Below are positions 34,390 to 42,097 of a stretch of DNA of 64,000 nucleotides, one piece after another. This DNA is from Lachnospiraceae bacterium (lineage in GTDB: Bacteria; Bacillota; Clostridia; Lachnospirales; Lachnospiraceae). The stretch's first letter is position 1. Every line of letters begins with the position of its first letter. The notes beneath the pieces are model-generated. The model was given only the letters and a program-made list of their open reading frames with translations, did no database searches and was not told where the DNA came from. The translations under genes and the position numbers were made by a program. Location of the stretch: positions 25,843-89,842 of the forward strand of contig JAFWDM010000123.1 in NCBI GenBank assembly GCA_017513005.1. The letters are read 5' to 3'.

Positions 34390-35623
34390 ACCGAAAGAAC
34401 CTCTGATCCATATGACCAGGCGCAAGGCGCTCCCCTGGCAGGCTGCCTGGGGGATCAGGCTTGTCTCCATCCTTCTGGCCCTGCTCCTGTGCGCTGTCAT
34501 CACGACCCTGACGACAGGGCTCAACCCGGCCGCCGTCTATGCCACCATGTTCTCCGGAGCCTTCGGAACGGCGCGCCGCACCTGGATCCTGGGAAAGGAT
34601 ATCGCGATCCTTCTGTGTATCTCTCTGGCGCTGACCCCCGCCTTCCGCATGCGCTTCTGGAATCTGGGCGGCGAGGGGCAGATCCTGATCGGCGCTCTGG
34701 CGACGACCGCCTGCATGATCAGGCTGGGCAGTGACTTTCCGAATGCAGTGCTGATCCCGGTCAGCATCGTCTGCGCCCTTGGCGCGGGCGCGGTGTGGGC
34801 CCTGATCCCTGCCCTGTGCAAGGCCAGATGGAATACCAACGAGACCCTTTTCACCCTGATGATGAACTATGTCGCCACCCAGCTGGTCGCCTATTTCGTC
34901 ATCGTCTGGGAGGTTCCCAAGGGGTCCGGCAAGATCGGGATCATCAACCAGTCGACAGAAGCCGGCTGGCTCCCCGTGATCGCCGGAAACCGCTACCTTC
35001 TGAACATCCTCTGCGTCGCAGCCCTGACGATCGTGATGTATATCTATCTGAATTACTCCAAGCAGGGCTATGAGATCTCTGTCGTCGGCGAGAGTGTCGC
35101 GACGGCGCGATACATCGGCATCAAGGTCGGCTGGACCATCGTCCGGACCCTCATGCTCTCCGGCGCGATCTGCGGCCTTACCGGGTTTCTCCTGGTTGCG
35201 GGCACTGACCACACACTGACGACGACGATCGCCGGCGGACAGGGCTTTACCGCCGTCATGGTCGCCTGGCTCGCCAAGTTCAACCCCCTGGGCATGGTCC
35301 TTTCCTCCTTCCTCCTGGTCTTTCTCTCCAGAGGCGCGGGTGAGATCGCGACCATCTACAGCCTGAACCAGTCCTACGGCGACATCCTGACCGGCATCAT
35401 CCTGTTTTTCATCATCGGCAGCGAGTTCTTCATCAGCTATCAGCTGCATTTCCGCAGATCCGGAAAGAATGAGAACGCGGCAGCAGGTTCCGCTCAAAAG
35501 GACAGCGTGAAGGCGGTTTCCCCACAGAGCGCGGATATTTTGCCTGCAAAAGCTGATGGAAGAAAAGAGAACCCGGATACCGTGCCGGCAGAACAGGGAG
35601 AGGAGGGCGCGCACAATGTTTGA
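34379..35623 (+). CDS. Nucleoside ABC transporter permease 1
   Basis: A 414-residue membrane protein of the BPD_transp_2 (branched-chain/sugar/nucleoside) type with about eight to ten helices, from IRLVSILLALLLCAVITTL (about 27-45) to IILFFIIGSEFFISYQL (about 335-352). FWNLGGEGQILIGAL and FTLMMNYVATQLV are characteristic of YufP/NupP-like permeases. A hydrophilic tail of about 50 residues follows the last helix. The likely start is TTG 34379, 8 bp after GAGGAGG and inside the ATPase 3' end; ATG 34412 lacks a site. Overlap indicates translational coupling. Confidence 0.9.
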   Translation: MQNKPKEPLIHMTRRKALPWQAAWGIRLVSILLALLLCAVITTLTTGLNPAAVYATMFSGAFGTARRTWILGKDIAILLCISLALTPAFRMRFWNLGGEGQILIGALATTACMIRLGSDFPNAVLIPVSIVCALGAGAVWALIPALCKARWNTNETLFTLMMNYVATQLVAYFVIVWEVPKGSGKIGIINQSTEAGWLPVIAGNRYLLNILCVAALTIVMYIYLNYSKQGYEISVVGESVATARYIGIKVGWTIVRTLMLSGAICGLTGFLLVAGTDHTLTTTIAGGQGFTAVMVAWLAKFNPLGMVLSSFLLVFLSRGAGEIATIYSLNQSYGDILTGIILFFIIGSEFFISYQLHFRRSGKNENAAAGSAQKDSVKAVSPQSADILPAKADGRKENPDTVPAEQGEEGAHNV

Positions 35624-36611
35624 TATCGTTGCATTTATCCCGCGTATGGTCGCACAGAGTATCCCTCTTATGTTCGGCAGCACGGGCGAGACTATTACCC
35701 AGAAGTCCGGAAACCTGAATCTGGGAATTCCCGGCGTCATGTACGTCGGCGCGATCTCCGGTGTCATCGGCGCCTTCCTCTACGAGCGTGCCTGCGGCAG
35801 CGCGGACGCGATGAACGGCGCCCTGACGATCCTGATCCCCCTGTGCGCCTGTCTGCTCGGCTCCCTTCTCATGGGTCTTCTGTACTGTGTGCTGACAGTC
35901 ACCCTGCGGGCCAATCAGAACGTCACCGGCCTGGCCATGACGACCTTCGGCGTCGGCTTCGGCAACTTTTTCGGCGGATCCCTGATCAAGCTGACCGGGG
36001 CGGATGTGCCTTCGATCGCCCTGAGCGCGACTTCAAACGCCTTCCGCACCTCACTTCCTTTCGGGCAGTCCCTCGGCGCCTTCGGGAAGATCTTCTTTTC
36101 CTATGGCTTTCTGGCCTATTTTGCGATCATCGTCTCTCTGGCAGCTGCCTACGTCCTTCGCAGGACCAGGGTGGGTCTGCACCTGCGCGCCGTGGGCGAG
36201 AGCCCCGCGACAGCGGACGCAGCGGGCATCAACATCACGAAGTACAAATACTTCGCCACCTGCCTGGGCTGCATGATCGCCGGTCTTGGCGGCCTCTACT
36301 ACGTTATGGACTATGCCAACGGTGTCTGGTCCAACGACGCTTTCGGTGACCGCGGATGGCTCGCCATCGCTCTTGTCATCTTTACGATCTGGAGGCCGGA
36401 CATCGGCGTCCTGTCCTCCTTCCTGTTCGGCGGTCTGTACATTCTCTACCTCTACATTCCCACCGGCATGAATCTCGCCGTCAAGGAGCTCTACAAGATG
36501 CTCCCCTATATCGTCACCATCATCGTGCTGATCATCACCAGCATGCGCAACAAGCGCGAGAACCAGCCGCCGGCCAGCCTAGGGCAGTCCTATTTCAGGG
36601 AGGAGCGCTAG
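35616..36611 (+). CDS. Nucleoside ABC transporter permease 2
   Basis: A 331-residue membrane protein, partner of the preceding permease, with about eight helices. FGSTGETITQKSGNLNLGIPGVMYVGAISG (about 20-50) is the conserved N-terminal motif of the YufQ/NupQ-type partner, followed by TLRANQNVTGLAMTTFGVGFGNFFGG and LRAVGESPATADAAGINI. ATG 35616 has a GAGGAGG site and overlaps the previous gene by 8 bp; codons back to 35556 are ignored. Last gene of the nucleoside importer operon. Confidence 0.92.
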   Translation: MFDIVAFIPRMVAQSIPLMFGSTGETITQKSGNLNLGIPGVMYVGAISGVIGAFLYERACGSADAMNGALTILIPLCACLLGSLLMGLLYCVLTVTLRANQNVTGLAMTTFGVGFGNFFGGSLIKLTGADVPSIALSATSNAFRTSLPFGQSLGAFGKIFFSYGFLAYFAIIVSLAAAYVLRRTRVGLHLRAVGESPATADAAGINITKYKYFATCLGCMIAGLGGLYYVMDYANGVWSNDAFGDRGWLAIALVIFTIWRPDIGVLSSFLFGGLYILYLYIPTGMNLAVKELYKMLPYIVTIIVLIITSMRNKRENQPPASLGQSYFREER

Positions 36612-36693
36612 AAAAAACCGCGGTACAAAATGCGTATCAAAAAATGCGTATTAATAAATGTGTTTCAAAAAAACACGCACAAAGAAGAGGAGA

Positions 36694-36718
36694 CAGGGAA
36701 TCGATTCATCGATCCCTG
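36694..36718 (-). terminator. Hairpin between converging operons
   Basis: CAGGG-ATCGAT stems (36694-36718) form an interrupted palindrome in the 129-bp gap between the nucleoside permease and the minus-strand DUF624 gene. The minus-strand side is followed by a T-rich tract (TCTCCTCTTCTTTG), so it may serve the alpha-galactoside operon. Confidence 0.45.
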
Positions 36719-36740
36719 CCTCCACTGTTTATCCGGAAGA

Positions 36741-37562
36741 TCACATTCCCAGCTTCTCCATCTCCTCCAGGGTCTTTTTTGCCGCGCTGTTTTCATCCGC
36801 CGGCCGGCTCTCAGACATTGCTGCGGAGGTCTCTTCGAAATTGTGAGGATCTTTCGTCCGGTCTTCTCCCGTGTAAGCCTGTTTTTCTCCATCCCTCGTG
36901 AGAACGAAATCGCCGTATTCATCAACCATGGGAAGCCAGGGCTTCATGGCGGGAAGAAGGAGCCGGCTGTTGAGCATGGCGATCGCGCCGTAACCGAAAA
37001 AGACCCAGAGAAAGGCATACAGGGGCAGCATCTGCGGGTCCGTATAGGTGAGGTAGAGGGGAAAGAAGTTGAAGAATAAAAGGACCGGAACAATATATAC
37101 CCGTTTCACAGCAACATAAAAGGTGTTTTGCAGCAATCGGGGGAGAGTGCCTTCAAAAGCGGCCATGACCGGAAACAGACAGATGGCCAGGATGGCTTCT
37201 GCCAGCAGCATGCCGTAGACCGGATACTTGAGCAGTTCCAGCGGCATGCCGGCCCGGAGACAGATCCGCAGGTCAAGGAAAAGGAAGACAGCCAGGGCCG
37301 CTATGAGCAGCCAGGCGATCGTGGCCTGAATGAAATTGCTCCGAAAGCCCTTCCAGAAGCATTTGAAGGGATTGACCTGTCCGTCTCCCCGCAGGGCTTT
37401 GAGCATGACAAAGTGGAGGGCTGCGCTGGAAGCTCCGATCGTGACCACTGGCAGGCAGAACAGGCAGAACAGGAGATTTGCGCCGATGATGACGCCGCAG
37501 CGCGTCATGAGCCTGCCGAAAGCACTGTCGTTGCTTAGAAAGCTGCTGAGCAGTTCATTCAT
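36741..37562 (-). CDS. DUF624 (YesL-like) membrane protein
   Basis: A 273-residue membrane protein with about five helices (CGVIIGANLLFCLFCLPVVTIGASSAALHF at about 22-50; IAWLLIAALAVFLFLDL; YGMLLAEAILAICLFPVMAAF; VYIVPVLLFFNFFPLYL; FLWVFFGYGAIAML) and an acidic cytosolic tail of about 55 residues. The N-terminal pattern and ALRGDGQVNPFKCFWKGFRSNF fit DUF624. Members are regularly encoded next to sugar ABC transporters, as here, but the function is unknown; a role in transporter assembly or regulation is a guess. It is the last gene of the minus-strand sugar operon. Confidence 0.85.
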   Translation of the reverse strand: MNELLSSFLSNDSAFGRLMTRCGVIIGANLLFCLFCLPVVTIGASSAALHFVMLKALRGDGQVNPFKCFWKGFRSNFIQATIAWLLIAALAVFLFLDLRICLRAGMPLELLKYPVYGMLLAEAILAICLFPVMAAFEGTLPRLLQNTFYVAVKRVYIVPVLLFFNFFPLYLTYTDPQMLPLYAFLWVFFGYGAIAMLNSRLLLPAMKPWLPMVDEYGDFVLTRDGEKQAYTGEDRTKDPHNFEETSAAMSESRPADENSAAKKTLEEMEKLGM

Positions 37563-37601
37563 AATCTGATTCCTCTTAACATCATGTATAGTCTGCAGTT
37601 T

Positions 37602-38312
37602 CTATGCGGCAGGACTGCTGCCGGATCCCTTCTGAAGGATATAATCCAGAAACAGTTCTACAGCCTCCAGGTGGCCGCTCTGTGCGCCGATCCCGATCGC
37701 GCAGCCTCCCTCGTACAGATGGTATTTACTTATGAGGATGCTGTCGCTGATGTCGATCCCGACGGGAACCGGGTCTGTGCTGTATTCCCTGTCATAGGGA
37801 ACCGCGTACAGGAAGCGGTCTCCGTATTTTTCGCGTAAGCGGGCGCACTTTTCCGAATTGAGGTCCAGGAGCCGTCCGCTCTCTCCCAGTGAGGTCAGAT
37901 TGTCAGGCTCCATTGTGACCGCGTCCAGGATCCCGGCATCCGTAAATCCGACGAAGATCTCATAATACTTATTGCCGGCCGCCTTGTTTTTCCCGTAATC
38001 AAACCAGGATTCGTCGTTGAATTCGATCAGTTTTTCCGACAGGTCATAGCCGCTGTACTCGACGTACCCCTTCCAGAGCGGGGAGTTGGTCCCGGCCTCC
38101 TCCTGTGTGTTGGCGAGCATGAGATAGAACCAATGATCGGAGAGTGTAGTCCGCACCCGATAGACCACGAAGGAGATGAGGACCAGAAAGATCACAGTCA
38201 GAGAGATCTGCAGCCAGTAGTAGTCGCGTATGTAACCCAGTTTCTGTTTCCGGGTCATTTTGCTGAGCTTATCGGATTCGCTTTTAAAAAAAGAGCGGAG
38301 TCTTTTGTACAT
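37602..38312 (-). CDS. Membrane-anchored protein of the sugar operon, unknown function
   Basis: A 236-residue protein with a basic cytosolic N-terminus, one membrane helix (ISLTVIFLVLISFVVYRV, about 35-52) and an extracellular domain of about 180 residues with no Cys. It contains NSPLWKGYVEYSGYDLSEKLIEFNDESWFDYG and IDISDSILISKYHLYEGGCAIGI. The topology and place between a MalG-type permease and DUF624 suggest an accessory envelope protein. ATG 38312 has an AGGAGG site; codons further upstream run into the repeat relic and are ignored. I do not recognise the family. Confidence 0.6.
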   Translation of the reverse strand: MYKRLRSFFKSESDKLSKMTRKQKLGYIRDYYWLQISLTVIFLVLISFVVYRVRTTLSDHWFYLMLANTQEEAGTNSPLWKGYVEYSGYDLSEKLIEFNDESWFDYGKNKAAGNKYYEIFVGFTDAGILDAVTMEPDNLTSLGESGRLLDLNSEKCARLREKYGDRFLYAVPYDREYSTDPVPVGIDISDSILISKYHLYEGGCAIGIGAQSGHLEAVELFLDYILQKGSGSSPAA

Positions 38313-38375
38313 GGATGTGTGTCCTCCTGCCTGCGGGCATGGTTTTGCACTTGCAAATGTGGATCTGCCGGCCTG

Positions 38376-38422
38376 ATCGCCGCAGCGCTGTTCCACGACC
38401 TTCGAGAGGGCGTGAACAGTAA
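38376..38422 (-). repeat. Degraded relative of the 177-bp palindromic element (copy b)
   Basis: On the minus strand it reads ATTACTGTTCACGCCCT, CTCGAAGG, CGTGGAACA, then GCTGCGGCGAT. This follows the left end of the element at 53339 (CACTGTTCGCGCCCTATCGAGG...GCGGCGAT). The right part is missing. It sits just upstream of the unknown membrane-anchored gene. Confidence 0.55.
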
Positions 38423-38436
38423 TGTCAGCCGGTCTT

Positions 38437-38484
38437 GAAAAGGACAAAACCGGAACCAATAAGAGGCCCGGTTTTGTCCTTTTC
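38437..38484. terminator. 17-bp stem hairpin after the MalG-type permease
   Basis: GAAAAGGACAAAACCGG (38437-38453) is the inverse of 38468-38484, with a 14-base loop and T-rich arm ends on both strands. On the minus strand it is 48 bp past the permease stop. It probably reduces transcription into the two accessory genes. Confidence 0.8.
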
Positions 38485-38531
38485 ACATATTCAGGATCAG
38501 CGGGAAAAGTCTGCGCTCTTTTACGGCAGAA

Positions 38532-39371
38532 TCACAGCTTTCCACCGGAGGTCGCAATACCTTCCACAAACTGTTTCTGGAAGACCATATAGATCACGAT
38601 CATGGGGATGACCGCGAGGACGGCGGATGCCATCATGGCAGGATAATCACTGCCGTACTGGCCCTGCATCTTGGCCAGACCTGCGGACAGGGTGGTCGTA
38701 GCAGAGTTTGTGCAGACGATCATCGGCCACATCAGATCCTTAAATGCAAACAGAGCGGTAAAGATCCCCAGGGAGACCATGGAGGACCGGGTCAGGGGCA
38801 TCATGATCTTGAGGAATTTCTGCCCGATGTTGCAGCCGTCCAGCCCGGCGGCCTCCTCCAGATCCATGGGGAGACCTTCGTATCCCGTTTTCAGCAGATA
38901 GGTACCGAATGCCGTGACGATACCGGGAAAAACAAGGCCGGCCGTGGTGTTGAGCAGGCCGAGCTTTGAGACCATCAGGTACTGCGGGATGATGAAGATC
39001 TGTGAAGGGATCATCATCTGGATCAGCACCAGGGAGAACATCAGGTTCTTGCCCGGGAAGTGCAGCCTTCCGAAGGCATAGCCGGCCATGGTTGCAGTCA
39101 GGCAGGCACATACCACGCGGAAGAAGATCATCAGCAGCGTATTCTTATAGAGGATCAGGAAGTTATAACTCTTCCAGACAGTCGCGAAGTTTTCCCAGTG
39201 CCACCCGCTCTGCGGGAAAATATAGAAAGGGGCAACGGAAATGGCTTCCTGATTCGTCTTGACAGCCGTCAGAATCATCCAGACAAAGGGGACAAGCATG
39301 ATAAACGCCATGATCGTCAGGATGACATACATGATCACCTTGTTCAGGCGGTCTCTGGTTTGAATATCCAT
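38532..39371 (-). CDS. Sugar ABC transporter permease, MalG type
   Basis: A 279-residue permease with six helices (first at about 10-32, VIMYVILTIMAFIMLVPFVWMIL). The cytosolic coupling loop (EAA motif) is EAAGLDGCNIGQKFLKIMMPLT (about 188-209). It forms the channel with the MalF-type gene 19 bp upstream; the substrate is set by the binding protein. Context (GH36 alpha-galactosidase, AraC regulator) points to raffinose-family alpha-galactosides. No matching ATPase gene lies in the window, so a shared MsmK-like ATPase encoded elsewhere is expected. Confidence 0.93.
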   Translation of the reverse strand: MDIQTRDRLNKVIMYVILTIMAFIMLVPFVWMILTAVKTNQEAISVAPFYIFPQSGWHWENFATVWKSYNFLILYKNTLLMIFFRVVCACLTATMAGYAFGRLHFPGKNLMFSLVLIQMMIPSQIFIIPQYLMVSKLGLLNTTAGLVFPGIVTAFGTYLLKTGYEGLPMDLEEAAGLDGCNIGQKFLKIMMPLTRSSMVSLGIFTALFAFKDLMWPMIVCTNSATTTLSAGLAKMQGQYGSDYPAMMASAVLAVIPMIVIYMVFQKQFVEGIATSGGKL

Positions 39372-39390
39372 ATTTCACCTTCCCCTTTCT

Positions 39391-40281
39391 CTAATTGTGA
39401 TACACGAGTGTCTTCTCCGCTTTCTGCATGATGAAAGTCACGATCATGATAAAAGCGACGAGAACGATGACGATGGTCGCGCCATAGCCTTTGTTGCCGT
39501 TCGTGAAGGCATAGGTGTAGAAAAGGTAAACGATGGACTGAACCTTTTCCAGCGCCACGTTGGTCTTGTCCATGACCATGAACATCAGGTCGAAGACTGT
39601 CAGCGCGCCGATCAGCCTGGTCTGCACGATAAAGAAGGTCGTCGGGGACAGGAGCGGGACCGTGATGTTGAAAAACTGATTGATCCCGGTAGCCCCGTCG
39701 ATCGAGGCCGCCTCGTAATAGTCTCCGGGTATCTCCTGCAGACCGGAGATGAACAGGACCATGTTGTAACCGATCACGGACCAGACGCCGATCACGCCGA
39801 CGGAGATCCAGGCGATCTTCGGATCAGAGATCCAGGCGATATTGGTGTGAAATACATTGTTGAAAAGACCGAACTGCTGATTGTAGAGCCATTTCCAGAC
39901 CATGGCAACCGCAGCGGGTGCACAGACCATGGGAAGGAAGAAGATCGTCCGGTAGACGGTCGTCCCCTTCAGTTTCTGATTCAGGAAGACGGCCAGGACC
40001 AGCGCGATCACGACCCCGAAGGGGACTTCGATGATCGCGTATTTGATCGTGTTGAAAAGGGACTGCCAGGTTTCTCCGGCAGCCAGTACCGACTTGTAAT
40101 TGGCAAGACCAACGAACTGATTGCCCTTGCCGAAGTCTCCTGTTTTGCAAAACGACTGATAGATGGTGTTGAAAACAGGATAGAAGTTAAGGACAATGAG
40201 GCCGAGCATTGTGGGAAGAATAAAGAGCCATCCCCAGCGGGCTTCTTCTTTTGCCCTTGCTGTCATTTTCTGTTTTTGCAT
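39391..40281 (-). CDS. Sugar ABC transporter permease, MalF type
   Basis: A 296-residue permease with six helices (first at about 17-37, WLFILPTMLGLIVLNFYPVF) and the EAA loop EAASIDGATGINQFFNITVPLL (about 199-220). Together with the MalG-type gene it forms a carbohydrate uptake-1 family channel. ATG 40281 has a GGAGGGAG site 3-4 bp upstream; earlier in-frame codons up to 40371 lack one. It follows the binding-protein gene by 176 bp. Confidence 0.93.
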   Translation of the reverse strand: MQKQKMTARAKEEARWGWLFILPTMLGLIVLNFYPVFNTIYQSFCKTGDFGKGNQFVGLANYKSVLAAGETWQSLFNTIKYAIIEVPFGVVIALVLAVFLNQKLKGTTVYRTIFFLPMVCAPAAVAMVWKWLYNQQFGLFNNVFHTNIAWISDPKIAWISVGVIGVWSVIGYNMVLFISGLQEIPGDYYEAASIDGATGINQFFNITVPLLSPTTFFIVQTRLIGALTVFDLMFMVMDKTNVALEKVQSIVYLFYTYAFTNGNKGYGATIVIVLVAFIMIVTFIMQKAEKTLVYHN

Positions 40282-40457
40282 GCTCCCTCCATATTGTAAT
40301 AAACGGTATTTCGTCTTGTGCGCAGCTCTGGAAAACCTGTTCCATAGCGTTCCGGCCGGATGTAGTGCCAAAAAGCCGGGGCATCCGGCCGGACGATGCT
40401 GTGCTCTTTGCTTTTAGCTGCAGACTGTGGAAAAAGGATCCTTTTCAGAAAGCAGTT

Positions 40458-41789
40458 TTATTCGGCAGCGATGGAATCCTCGATGATCTTCTGTGCGTTC
40501 ACACAGGCCTGTTCCATTTTTGCGGGGTCGGAGGGATCCTGCCATGCGTCGAGGAAGGCGCCTGCCTGCTGGAGCTTGTCCTCCCAGACAGTGGTGTTTC
40601 TGGTGTAAGGGCGGAAGTAGAGCTTGAAGTCCTCCATCTGGATAAAGGGAGAGACATCCATGCCTTCGAAGGCACTGCCGAAGGCCTCGGAGACGCCTTC
40701 CATACCTGCCATAGTGATTCCCAGCTCAGCCTGTTTGATCTGGCTTTCCTCGGAGCAGAGGTAGGAGATCAGGCTGTAGCATGCGTCAGGGTTGGAGGTG
40801 CCGGCGCTGGCTGCCCAGCCGAGGCCGTTGTAGCAGGACTGGCGCTCACCGTCATCACACTGGCCGTTGCCGTTTACATCCGCATAGGGAAGAAGAGACC
40901 AGAAATAATCGGCGTGGTTTTCCGCTTTATAGAAGCTGTTGATCATCCAGGAACCCTGGGTGATCATTGCACACTTGCCGGACATGAAGAGGGAGTCGGT
41001 GCCGGTCTCGGCGACGACTGCCTGGGGCGCGCCGACACTGAGGAGCTTGCGGACCATCTCCATGCCTGCCTTGCCTTCGTCAGAGCCGATCGAGGTGCCC
41101 TTGTGGTCCTCCGTGATGATCTCCGCGCCGTAATCATAGACCAGGTTGTACCAGCCGTCCTGGTTGTTGGAAGTGTTCATCGCCATGCCGTAGACTTCGC
41201 CGTTGGAAGCTTCCGTGATCTTCTTTGCGGCCTCATACATGTCTTCCCAGGTCCAGTCTGCCGTCGGGGTGTCGACACCATACTGGTCGAAGATAGCCTT
41301 GTTATAAAGAAGGCAGATCGTATCGTGGTCCTTCGGAAGCGCAAAGATCTTGCCGTCACTGCGTGTATACAGATCTACGATGCCCTGGTAGAATTTGGAC
41401 ATATCCGTGGAATCATCTTTTGCAACGTAGTCGGTGAGATCCAGAAGGATATCATTTTCCATATACATCTGGGCTGTGTTGGAATGCATCCAGAAGACAT
41501 CCGGCATCGTACCGCCGGATGCGCCTGCTTCGAGGAGCGTCCAGTAGTTGTCCCAGTCGACGACCTCGATCTTGGCTGAGATTCCCGATTCCGCAGACCA
41601 CTCGTCCACGATCTGCTGCAGGCCCGCCTGCTGGTTGGAATCCCAGATGTTGATCGTCAGGCTGTTGGAAGAGGCGGTTCCGGAGCCGCTGCCCTGAGAG
41701 CTGTCGGAGGAGCCGGAGCTTCCGCCGCAGGCTGCGAGTGACAGCGCCATTATACCTGTCATCGCCAGTGCCAGGAACTTTTTCATCAT
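40458..41789 (-). CDS. Sugar-binding lipoprotein of the alpha-galactoside operon
   Basis: A 443-residue extracellular solute-binding protein (family 1). The signal MMKKFLALAMTGIMALSLAAC has a good lipobox, LAAC, and is followed by a Gly/Ser-rich tether. The mature chain opens LTINIWDSNQQAGLQQIVDEW and has GTMPDVFWMHSNTAQMYMEND and ITQGSWMINSFYKAENHADYFW. PYADVNGNGQCDDGE resembles an EF-hand-like calcium loop, uncommon but known in this family. ATG 41789 follows AAAGGAG. It lies between the alpha-galactosidase and the permeases, so alpha-galactosides are the likely ligand. Confidence 0.92.
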   Translation of the reverse strand: MMKKFLALAMTGIMALSLAACGGSSGSSDSSQGSGSGTASSNSLTINIWDSNQQAGLQQIVDEWSAESGISAKIEVVDWDNYWTLLEAGASGGTMPDVFWMHSNTAQMYMENDILLDLTDYVAKDDSTDMSKFYQGIVDLYTRSDGKIFALPKDHDTICLLYNKAIFDQYGVDTPTADWTWEDMYEAAKKITEASNGEVYGMAMNTSNNQDGWYNLVYDYGAEIITEDHKGTSIGSDEGKAGMEMVRKLLSVGAPQAVVAETGTDSLFMSGKCAMITQGSWMINSFYKAENHADYFWSLLPYADVNGNGQCDDGERQSCYNGLGWAASAGTSNPDACYSLISYLCSEESQIKQAELGITMAGMEGVSEAFGSAFEGMDVSPFIQMEDFKLYFRPYTRNTTVWEDKLQQAGAFLDAWQDPSDPAKMEQACVNAQKIIEDSIAAE

Positions 41790-42097
41790 AACAGTTTCTC
41801 CTTTCTGATAACGATGAGGAGGCATCATGGAAAAGAGTGACCTGCACAGTGTGCGTTTTTACGTAACATCCATCAGGATCCGGGATTTCCATGATGCCGG
41901 GGGTTTCAGATCCGACAAAACGGATCTCTGTCATTTCATACATTTTTCGGAGAAATGAATGGCTTTTTTTCGTCAAAATGCCATGAAATGCTCAATTAAT
42001 TCATTTAAAGTTTACAAATAATTCATGATTCCGTACATGGAACCATGTTGACCGCGCATGGGAAAATGATGTTTTCAGGGATGCACGGCGGCATTCT
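41790..42097 (-). promoter_or_regulatory. 308-bp gap before the binding-protein gene
   Basis: No gene is seen. The minus strand is AT-rich between 41940 and 42060 (TTTGTAAACTTTAAATG, TTAATTGAGC, TTTTGACG), suitable for a promoter giving strong expression of the binding protein. I cannot place the -35 and -10 boxes with confidence, and no perfect operator palindrome or terminator stood out. Confidence 0.35.
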